A stretch of DNA of 8,124 nt from Clostridia bacterium (lineage in GTDB: Bacteria > Bacillota > Clostridia > Christensenellales > CAG-1252). The position numbers and the translations under genes were made by a program. Position 1 is the stretch's first letter. The number at the start of each line of letters is the position of its first letter. The DNA lies in assembly GCA_017615515.1 (NCBI GenBank), contig JAFZZX010000121.1:1-8124 (forward strand), read 5' to 3'. Of this stretch, positions 1 through 5,596 are shown piece by piece. The notes beneath the pieces were generated by a model that was not told the DNA's origin, did not search any database, and worked only from the letters and a program-made list of their open reading frames with translations.

Positions 1-5
1 CCACT

Positions 6-10
6 CTCCT
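6..10 (-). promoter_or_regulatory. Possible ribosome binding site of a further gene beyond the left edge
   Basis: After the phosphoesterase TGA (23-25), the minus strand reads AGGAG at 10 down to 6. No terminator-like hairpin lies between them. A start codon at the usual spacing would fall at or just past the window edge, so the operon probably continues, but the gene itself cannot be seen. Confidence 0.35.
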
Positions 11-22
11 ATGCTCTATCGA

Positions 23-1381
23 TCAGTCGCAAGCGACGCCCGATAAAATACGCGCGGTCGGATGGTTTATATCGTTGTATCTGACGTTGTAGTAGTCGAA
101 GGATGAATCTCCCTTGACGTTGATGACCGCATAGCCGCGGAGCGAATAGTCGTTGGTGTCGGAGACGCCCAAACTGTATAGGTTGTAACTCTGCAACCCG
201 CCGCAAACGCCGTAACAAAGATAGACGGGATCGTTCCCCTCGAGCGCGGTCTCGTACACGATGCTGTTGCTGACGTGGTCGTGTCCGCAGAAGAGTCCGT
301 TGACCTTCGTGTGCAAGGAACGCATTAGGTCGTACATACCGCTATTATAGAACGAGCAGTAGCACTTCTCGTAACTGCCGGTATCACCGACGAGGCTCCA
401 ACCCTCTTTGACGATCATATAGCCGTATATCTCGTCCCCGAGCATAATGGGGCTATGATCATCGGTATCATAGGCAAAATACCACCCGGCGGGGAGCGGC
501 TCTCCGTACTTGAGGATCTTGACGTTTCCCTGCTCCACGAGCGGAATATGGATAAAGAGCATGGATTTCGCCCCGTCCACGCAGTTCGCCTTCACCTGCT
601 CCTCGTACCATTTGAGCTGAGAAGATTTCAAAAAATCGTAATCGCTGTCGTCAGCGCCCATCTCTTCTGCGATGCGGAGCGCTTCCTCGTCGTCTGCGTC
701 ACGCACCTTGCCGCCGCTATCCATAAAGATCATGCATTGATCGACCTTATAGTTCGCACCCAGCAGATTGACGACGGTATTGCCGAGTCCCCATACTTCG
801 GTGCCGTCCTCGGTCTTCTTGACGTCGTTTTCCACCAGACAATGAGGATACTTGGACCAAATGCGGATATTCTCCTCGCGCGTGAGGGTAAACGGCGCGG
901 AATCACCTTCGTGATTGCCCAAACAATAGCACCAATACACGTTCATCTTCTCGAAGATCTCGGCGAGTTGCACCGCGCGGGCCCTGCCGAGCGGACGGGT
1001 AATGATGTCACCCGTCAAGACGATGAAATCGGGCTGCTCTCTCCTGATCGCGTCGATCATAAGGTCGAGCGAGGTCTTGTTGCGGTCGTGCGCCTGCGTA
1101 AAATGCAGGTCGGTAAACTGCAAGACCTTCCAGTCCGAATCGTCTATCGAACCGTCCGAGTTGTAGCGGATGAGAGCGACGTTCTCTTGAGAGGGGTTAT
1201 TCATAGCACCCGCCTCGAGCATCACGACGTTCGAGGGGATAAACTGCACCTTGCTCCAATCTACGGGCATCGGATCGGGTCCGAACATCTTGACCGCCAC
1301 GAGCAACAGGATCGCGACGACCACAACGACGACCGCAACGATGATCTTTGTTTTCGTCGACTTTTTGCTGTCTCCGTTCAT
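23..1381 (-). CDS. Membrane-anchored Dcr2-like metallophosphoesterase
   Basis: This 452-residue calcineurin-like phosphoesterase has the full set of metal-binding motifs: D91-L-H93, G124-D125, G155-N156-H157-E, the H278-I-P motif, and G366-H367-D-H369. The phrasing of the first block (LQFTDLHF), the FIHIPLVEQ segment and the long insert between GNH and H278 are most like the Dcr2/purple-acid-phosphatase-like subgroup, whose bacterial substrates are largely unknown. The N-terminus is Lys-rich (residues 6-12) and is followed by one very hydrophobic Val/Ile/Leu helix (13-30). That is a signal anchor placing the catalytic domain outside the cytoplasm; no lipobox Cys is seen. The start ATG at 1381 has GGAG (1388-1391) 6 nt upstream, inside an 11-nt gap after the preceding stop, so it is in the same operon and probably translationally coupled. 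It may remove phosphate from a phosphorylated glycan, sugar phosphate or nucleotide at the cell surface. The link to uronate use rests on context only. Confidence 0.92.
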   Translation of the reverse strand: MNGDSKKSTKTKIIVAVVVVVVAILLLVAVKMFGPDPMPVDWSKVQFIPSNVVMLEAGAMNNPSQENVALIRYNSDGSIDDSDWKVLQFTDLHFTQAHDRNKTSLDLMIDAIRREQPDFIVLTGDIITRPLGRARAVQLAEIFEKMNVYWCYCLGNHEGDSAPFTLTREENIRIWSKYPHCLVENDVKKTEDGTEVWGLGNTVVNLLGANYKVDQCMIFMDSGGKVRDADDEEALRIAEEMGADDSDYDFLKSSQLKWYEEQVKANCVDGAKSMLFIHIPLVEQGNVKILKYGEPLPAGWYFAYDTDDHSPIMLGDEIYGYMIVKEGWSLVGDTGSYEKCYCSFYNSGMYDLMRSLHTKVNGLFCGHDHVSNSIVYETALEGNDPVYLCYGVCGGLQSYNLYSLGVSDTNDYSLRGYAVINVKGDSSFDYYNVRYNDINHPTARILSGVACD

Positions 1382-1392
1382 AATTATCTCCG

Positions 1393-3570
1393 TTATTTCG
1401 ATTCGCGTACGCCTTCACGCACGTTGATATGATGGGTATGTCCGCCCGCCGTGATCACGATATCCTCTCCGAGGTATTCGGTCTGCACGTAGGGACTGTC
1501 GTATCTCTTGAATTGCGTTTCCTGCACCTCGCCGTTGACGGTGAAATCGCGGTCGTAGGTCAACGCGTAATCCTTGTCGGCGGAATGATAGGCAAGGTTC
1601 TTGCCGTCGAAGGAGACCGCATTCGCCTTGACGCGTGAAATGAAGTCCTCGAAACTCTCCTTGTCCGAGGTCGACAGTTCGTAGATCGTGAACTGCTCCC
1701 TGCCCCTCTGCACGAGCTCGAAGCGCTTGGTCTCGTCGGACAAGAGCCCTTCCGTCACAGCGGCTTTCTCCGCATTATACGGCAGATACTCGAAGTCCGT
1801 TGCGCCGATCAAGGCGAAGAGCGTCTTGCCCTTGCGCGCGAACGCATAGCGCCCTTCCACACGCACTTCGTCGAGGAGTTGCTCGGGCAAATAGGTGTGC
1901 GTATAGGGGAGCATCGGCGCGGGTGAAAAGACGATCATCTTGGGAATGCGATGCAGGAGCATGCAGACGTTCTCGTGCTGTACCGCGTGCGGTGCGGCGC
2001 CGTAGCCACCCCAGAATCCGGGAGCGGAATTGAAGGTCTTGTCTTTCAGAGGATGGTGGGTAAAGACCGTGACGCCGCCCGGCAAGAGCAATGCCATCGT
2101 GGTCTGTTGCGCGCCCGCGCTACCCGGCTTGTAGTCGATGAGGGTGGAGAGTTTGTAGTCCTCGGTCTTGTAGATATAGACGTTGGAACGCTCGATCGCC
2201 ACGCCGTTCGGGTAGATCTTGAGTCCACGCGAGATCAGCGGGAAAACGCCGAGGAAGCGCAGGAGCGAAATGTTGAAATACTTGAAGGGCGAAAAGAACT
2301 CGTTGCGGATCAGGGAATACTCGTTCACGAAATCAAAGGAATTATTGATGATCTCGGGATTGGACAAGGCGACCATACCGAACTGGAACATGATCTGCCT
2401 GTCGCTGCTGCCGAGCAAGCCCTGGTTGTCTATCTCCGAAAGATCCAAGCCGAACGAGGTGCGGATCCGTGCGGGGGTCATATCCGTGCCGATCGCCTTG
2501 ATCGCGGCGGGAACGGTGTAGTAGGGTTCGCCGTTCTCGTCTTTTAAGTTCATCATACGTTGGAACATACCGAGCTGACTGGGTTTGTGATAGTAGATCC
2601 CGCCGAACTTCTTGGTGTCGTTCCAAATCGCGTCGATCACGAGATCGCTCGTATTCTCGCGGAAAGCGCAATTGATGTTGTTTCGGGCGTAGGCTCTGCC
2701 CTGCGCGCCGATGATCGTCCCGAAATGATAAGAATGCGCATAGTCCAAACAGAGAATGTCCAGAGCCCCCTTGATCTTGGTCACGAGCTCGGCGTCGGCG
2801 TGGTCGCAATAGACCAAGAACAGCGAGAGGGACGCAAAGTCGATCGGGAGATAATTGTGGGAATAGAACTCCGAAAAGCCATATTTACCGCGAAGTTCGA
2901 GCCAAGTGATCGCGCGCTCGCGCGCCTCTGCAGCCTTCTCCGCGCCCGTCCTGCCGTCGCTTGTGAAGACGCGATCGGGGAACAATCTGCCGATCAGGTA
3001 GGCAAGCGCAAAAAAGGTGATCTCGTGATTCTCGGAAAAGTAGCAAACGCTGTCGTGGCCCTTTTCCGTAAGCCAAAACTTCATGCCGAGGAAGGTATCC
3101 TCAAGGAGAGCGCGCACCTTGCCGGACGGCGAGATCTCGTCAAAAAGATCGTTGCCCGCAACGTAAAAGCGGTATAGACAAGTCGCACGGAAGTCTAAAC
3201 AATCATAACGAGCGTGGATATAATTCACGTACGGCTCCAACACTTCGATAAAGTCCTCTTCGGTAAGGTCGGACAAAGTGAAGTTGATCTCGGGATTGGT
3301 CATATCGCGGTTCTCGAGAAGCCACAATACGTCGTTGATATGGTGCTTGGTCTCGTGTACGGGGCGATCCTTCGGCGGAAGAGACGGACGCGCTTTCTGC
3401 GACAGTCCGATCGCCACGTCTATGCCGATCCATACGAAGATCCCGAGGATCACGAATGCGAAATAGGGACTGACCCAAATCAAAAGTGCGATCGCCGCGA
3501 TGAGGAGCGCCAACTTGACGCACATCAACGCAAGACCCGTTTTTTCTTGTTTACTGATTATCCTTTTCAC
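1393..3570 (-). CDS. Membrane-anchored (alpha/alpha)6-toroid polysaccharide lyase-like protein
   Basis: The start chosen is GTG at 3570 (product 725 residues, beginning MKRIISKQEK); a GTG at 3585 would add five residues and the numbering below uses that longer form. Two hydrophobic segments at about 17-38 and 41-60 form a helical hairpin with positive residues on both sides, predicting that both the N-terminus and the large domain lie in the cytoplasm. Residues about 80-400 look all-helical. They carry conserved-looking motifs: S184-E-N-H187 (with Cys181 just before and an LIGRLFPD stretch after), F240-Y-S-H243-N-Y245, and G296-R-A-Y299-A-R-N-N303. Residues about 450-725 look beta-rich, with a W-G-G-Y...P-H-A-V-Q-H-E-N block near 525-539. 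A helical toroid followed by a beta-sandwich, with Asn/His/Tyr/Arg motifs in the toroid, is the architecture of heparinase II/III-like and alginate-lyase-like polysaccharide lyases. I cannot assign a family. It lies between a uronide-type transporter and a phosphoesterase and is probably cotranscribed with both. A role in cleaving imported oligouronides is inference; an envelope-modifying or non-catalytic role is possible. Confidence 0.75.
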   Translation of the reverse strand: MKRIISKQEKTGLALMCVKLALLIAAIALLIWVSPYFAFVILGIFVWIGIDVAIGLSQKARPSLPPKDRPVHETKHHINDVLWLLENRDMTNPEINFTLSDLTEEDFIEVLEPYVNYIHARYDCLDFRATCLYRFYVAGNDLFDEISPSGKVRALLEDTFLGMKFWLTEKGHDSVCYFSENHEITFFALAYLIGRLFPDRVFTSDGRTGAEKAAEARERAITWLELRGKYGFSEFYSHNYLPIDFASLSLFLVYCDHADAELVTKIKGALDILCLDYAHSYHFGTIIGAQGRAYARNNINCAFRENTSDLVIDAIWNDTKKFGGIYYHKPSQLGMFQRMMNLKDENGEPYYTVPAAIKAIGTDMTPARIRTSFGLDLSEIDNQGLLGSSDRQIMFQFGMVALSNPEIINNSFDFVNEYSLIRNEFFSPFKYFNISLLRFLGVFPLISRGLKIYPNGVAIERSNVYIYKTEDYKLSTLIDYKPGSAGAQQTTMALLLPGGVTVFTHHPLKDKTFNSAPGFWGGYGAAPHAVQHENVCMLLHRIPKMIVFSPAPMLPYTHTYLPEQLLDEVRVEGRYAFARKGKTLFALIGATDFEYLPYNAEKAAVTEGLLSDETKRFELVQRGREQFTIYELSTSDKESFEDFISRVKANAVSFDGKNLAYHSADKDYALTYDRDFTVNGEVQETQFKRYDSPYVQTEYLGEDIVITAGGHTHHINVREGVRESK

Positions 3571-3576
3571 TCGATA

Positions 3577-3582
3577 CCCCCA
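3577..3582 (-). promoter_or_regulatory. Ribosome binding site deciding start of the lyase-like gene
   Basis: TGGGGG (minus strand, 3582 down to 3577) lies 6 nt upstream of the GTG at 3568-3570. It could pair with the anti-Shine-Dalgarno sequence using one G-U pair. The alternative GTG at 3583-3585 has no comparable motif and abuts the intercistronic hairpin. The choice of start changes the product by only five residues. Confidence 0.55.
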
Positions 3583-3584
3583 CA

Positions 3585-3613
3585 CTCGCCGCGGGACGAA
3601 GCACCGCGGCGAG
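3585..3613 (-). promoter_or_regulatory. Intercistronic GC-rich hairpin, no U-tract
   Basis: Between the transporter stop (3622) and the next gene, CTCGCCGCGG and CCGCGGCGAG form a perfect 10-bp stem around a 9-nt loop. On the minus strand it is followed by TGTGGGGG rather than a T-run, so it is not a standard intrinsic terminator. It more likely protects the 3' end of the upstream transporter message or sets a processing boundary within the operon. The stem includes the first base of the upstream candidate GTG start at 3585, which argues for the internal GTG at 3570 as the true start of the next gene. Confidence 0.7.
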
Positions 3614-3621
3614 GAACATTT

Positions 3622-5232
3622 TTATTGATTGTCGCCGTCCGCGTCGCCGCCCTCACCGTCCGAAGGCGTAAGATCGGTTTCTTCCGCGATCTCCGCAGGA
3701 ACTTCGGCGTCGACGGTCTTGACGGGAGCCTCGGCGGTTGCGTCTTCGGCGACTTCGGTCGAAGCGACTTCCTCGGGCTTATTCTCCGCGAGTGCTTTCG
3801 CGCGGCGCTCTTCAAGCTCTTTGAAGATCTCTTCACGATGCTTACCGTGGAAGTTGTCGAACAAAAGCGGAATGATCGCAAGCACCGAGCCCGAGAGAGG
3901 TGCGAGCGAGACCAAGTAGAACAGTCCCTGCTTGGTCGCGTCGGACTGAATGATAAACTCGGCAGAAGACTGCGCGACGTGGTATCCGATGATACCGAGA
4001 CCGATCGGGAGCCACATACCTGACAATGTACTCGACGCCTTGGTCTTCAGTCCGTTGATACTCCAAACGAGGCCCTCGGAACGAATGCCCGTTTTCCATT
4101 CCATATAGTCGACGGAGTCGGCGACGATGATGGTCGTGCAGGTGCCGATCATACCATTCGGCATACCCGAAACGATGAAGAAGAAGGCGACCCAGAACAC
4201 GCTCGAATATCCTGCGAAGAAGAACAAAAGATACATCAGCGCGTTATAAGCGTACCCCGCGATGCACAGATCTCTCGGCGCAAACTTCTTCGCAAGGAAG
4301 GGGACGAGCGCCATGAAGATATAAGACGGGATAGAACTGCCGATACCGATGAAGGTAGCGAGCGCGTAGTTGCCCATCGTTTCTTTGAAGAAATAGATCA
4401 TCGCGCCGTAGCCCATCGAACGCAACGAGATCGCGACGCTGGACAAGAAGGTACAGATCAAAGGACGGTTCTTAAAAAGAGCCTTGATATTGTGACCGAG
4501 CTTGACCTTCTCTTTCTTGACGGAGCTGATCGAAACGACCTTCTCTTTCATCGTGATGAAGGAGAAGATACCGAAGGCAAGCGTACCGATACCGATCACC
4601 ATCGCGATGATGAAGTAGGCGGTCTCTTGCGCGGTGTGGGTCTTGGCAATGTACTGGAAGATGATCGGCACGGCGCCGGGGATCGCAGTACCCAGCGTAC
4701 CCATAAAGCCGGAGATCGTGTAGATATTCTTTCTCTCCTTGGGATCGGCGCTGATCGACATACTCAAGGTCGCAAGAGGCACCGAGAAGATGGTCTGCGC
4801 GAGTCCGTATCCGATGTAGATCACGTAGGTATATACGAGCCTACCCATGATGCTGAGATTCGGAACGGTGAAGAGCAATACCGTAAAGAGCGCCAGCGGG
4901 AAAGAGCCGAACAGAACGTACGGTCTGGATTTGCCCCATCGGGATTTGGTAATATCCACGATACCGCCCGCGATCGGGTCGGTAAAGGCGTCGATGATCC
5001 TCGTCACGAGCATCAAGACGGTGATCTGCGCCGTCGGGATCAACATAAAGTCGGTCAGGAACAACGTAAAGTAACTGGCGATCAATTCACCGATACTTCT
5101 CGAGAAGAACGTCGAACCGCAAAAACTGACGATCGAAGGGATCGTGGCTTGTTCCGGGGAACGGGGCTTGAAAAAGCCTTTCTTCTTGGGGGCGGGGATC
5201 GCGACGGCTTCCGTAGTGGTGGTGTTTTCCAT
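3622..5232 (-). CDS. GPH/MelB-family sugar:cation symporter, likely uronide transporter
   Basis: This 536-residue polytopic membrane protein belongs to the glycoside-pentoside-hexuronide:cation symporter family of the major facilitator superfamily, which couples sugar uptake to Na+ or H+. The family signature is clear: R78-I-I-D81-A-F-T-D85-P, then R98-W-G-K-S-R103-P after transmembrane helix 2, and a D-Y-M-E-W-K-T-G-x-R-x-E-G block at about 375-387. D81 and D85 have the same spacing as the MelB cation-site Asp55 and Asp59. The spacing from the preceding TD pair is also identical, so a gapless comparison of helix 1 places Arg45 where MelB has sugar-binding Asp19; Ser150 falls at MelB Asp124. 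About 12 hydrophobic helices can be made out up to about residue 461. The last 75 residues form an acidic Ala/Glu/Asp-rich tail beyond the usual GPH length (about 460). It is the first gene of its operon, directly behind a strong promoter and with AAAAGGAG 6 nt before ATG. Neighbouring uxaC suggests a glucuronide, galacturonide or oligouronide substrate, but the exact sugar is inferred. Confidence 0.92.
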   Translation of the reverse strand: MENTTTTEAVAIPAPKKKGFFKPRSPEQATIPSIVSFCGSTFFSRSIGELIASYFTLFLTDFMLIPTAQITVLMLVTRIIDAFTDPIAGGIVDITKSRWGKSRPYVLFGSFPLALFTVLLFTVPNLSIMGRLVYTYVIYIGYGLAQTIFSVPLATLSMSISADPKERKNIYTISGFMGTLGTAIPGAVPIIFQYIAKTHTAQETAYFIIAMVIGIGTLAFGIFSFITMKEKVVSISSVKKEKVKLGHNIKALFKNRPLICTFLSSVAISLRSMGYGAMIYFFKETMGNYALATFIGIGSSIPSYIFMALVPFLAKKFAPRDLCIAGYAYNALMYLLFFFAGYSSVFWVAFFFIVSGMPNGMIGTCTTIIVADSVDYMEWKTGIRSEGLVWSINGLKTKASSTLSGMWLPIGLGIIGYHVAQSSAEFIIQSDATKQGLFYLVSLAPLSGSVLAIIPLLFDNFHGKHREEIFKELEERRAKALAENKPEEVASTEVAEDATAEAPVKTVDAEVPAEIAEETDLTPSDGEGGDADGDNQ

Positions 5233-5343
5233 TGATTTCTCCTTTTGTGAGGGGGCCCTCTGTTTTCCCGACGACCGCTCTGTCGCCGACCTTGTGCCGA
5301 GGCGCGTTTCGGGCGCGCGTAAAGCACCTATAATAACAATAAT
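5233..5343 (-). other. 5' leader of transporter mRNA with small hairpins
   Basis: The predicted untranslated leader starts AT-rich and becomes GC-rich. It can form several small hairpins on the minus strand: GCGCG/CGCGC (5314-5318 with 5302-5306, 7-nt loop), GGCGAC/GTCGTC with one G-U pair (5282-5287 with 5270-5275, 6-nt loop), and a short GAGG/CCTC stem (5257-5260 with 5249-5252) just before the ribosome binding site. No known riboswitch class or T-box was recognised and no terminator/antiterminator pair is evident. The ribosome binding site AAAAGGAG (5239-5246) stands 6 nt before the ATG and appears accessible. The rest of the gap between 5379 and 5596 holds the inverted repeat and the uxaC terminator, with no gene. 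Confidence 0.5.
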
Positions 5344-5349
5344 AAATAA

Positions 5350-5378
5350 ATTATATCATAGTTTCATTGCGCTGTAAA
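5350..5378 (-). promoter_or_regulatory. Sigma-70/sigma-A promoter of the transporter operon
   Basis: On the minus strand, TTTACA (5373-5378) is separated by exactly 17 nt from a perfect TATAAT (5350-5355). The -35 box differs from TTGACA at one position. Transcription would start near 5343, giving a leader of about 110 nt before the transporter ATG at 5232. It lies downstream of the uxaC terminator, so the left-hand genes form a separate transcription unit. The adjacent inverted repeat suggests regulation. Confidence 0.85.
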
Positions 5379-5384
5379 GAGGGA

Positions 5385-5403
5385 ATCTCGACAAAATCGA
5401 GAT
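5385..5403. repeat. 7-bp inverted repeat just upstream of promoter
   Basis: ATCTCGA and TCGAGAT form a perfect 7-bp dyad around a 5-nt AT-rich centre (CAAAA on the plus strand). It ends 6 nt upstream of the -35 element of the transporter promoter. The position and symmetry suit a binding site for a dimeric regulator, perhaps an activator. No T-run follows it on either strand, which argues against a terminator. The half-site AAAATCGA recurs at 5422-5429. No regulator gene is in the window, so the identity of the binding protein is unknown. Confidence 0.45.
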
Positions 5404-5505
5404 CGGAAATGCTCGGAAGCGAAAATCGACGCGGCTAAAGTGGATAGATCCCCCAAAAAAGCACTACCGCACGACGGAGGAAGGGGCAACGGCGAGCGCT
5501 CTATG

Positions 5506-5549
5506 AAAAAATATGGGCAGAAGCGTACTATTCGTACGTGACTGCCCAT
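5506..5549 (-). terminator. Intrinsic terminator downstream of uxaC
   Basis: Read on the minus strand, an 8-bp perfect stem ATGGGCAG / CTGCCCAT (5542-5549 with 5513-5520) encloses a second 5-bp stem CGTAC / GTACG (5534-5538 with 5524-5528) around a GAATA loop. The outer stem is followed by A and then six T (5506-5511). This is a classic Rho-independent terminator shape, about 46 nt after the uxaC stop, and it separates uxaC from the downstream transporter operon. Confidence 0.9.
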
Positions 5550-5596
5550 CTTTGAGATCGTTAGCGGAGGATATGCCCCTCTACACGTCATCTCGC

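Noticed and set aside
200..220. RGD tripeptide coding context in the unrecognised protein, considered as an adhesion motif (residue numbers of that protein)
   Set aside because: It sits in a low-complexity Gly-Asp-Arg stretch where the tripeptide arises by chance; nothing else supports integrin-like binding.
455..1432. Long plus-strand open frame (325 codons) opposite the phosphoesterase
   Set aside because: It is antisense to a gene with intact catalytic motifs, lacks recognisable domains, and has an Arg/Asp/Val-skewed composition typical of a complementary-strand shadow.
3214..4023. Plus-strand open frame spanning the junction of the symporter and lyase-like genes
   Set aside because: It crosses two real minus-strand genes and the intercistronic hairpin, and encodes a low-complexity Arg-rich product.
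4492..5235. Plus-strand open frame opposite the symporter
   Set aside because: The Asp/Arg/His-rich translation is the expected complement of hydrophobic membrane codons; the minus-strand gene is unambiguous.
5249..5260. GC palindrome-like element just before the transporter ribosome binding site
   Set aside because: The full 5-bp stem leaves only a 2-nt loop; the realistic 4-bp version is too weak to claim as a separate regulatory element.
5233..5343. Leader of the transporter mRNA as a riboswitch
   Set aside because: No conserved core of a known class is visible and no terminator/antiterminator or clear ribosome-binding-site sequestering alternative was found; only small local hairpins.
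5364..5591. Short minus-strand open frame (75 codons) in the gap after uxaC
   Set aside because: It runs through the terminator and into the promoter -35 region and has no properly spaced ribosome binding site.
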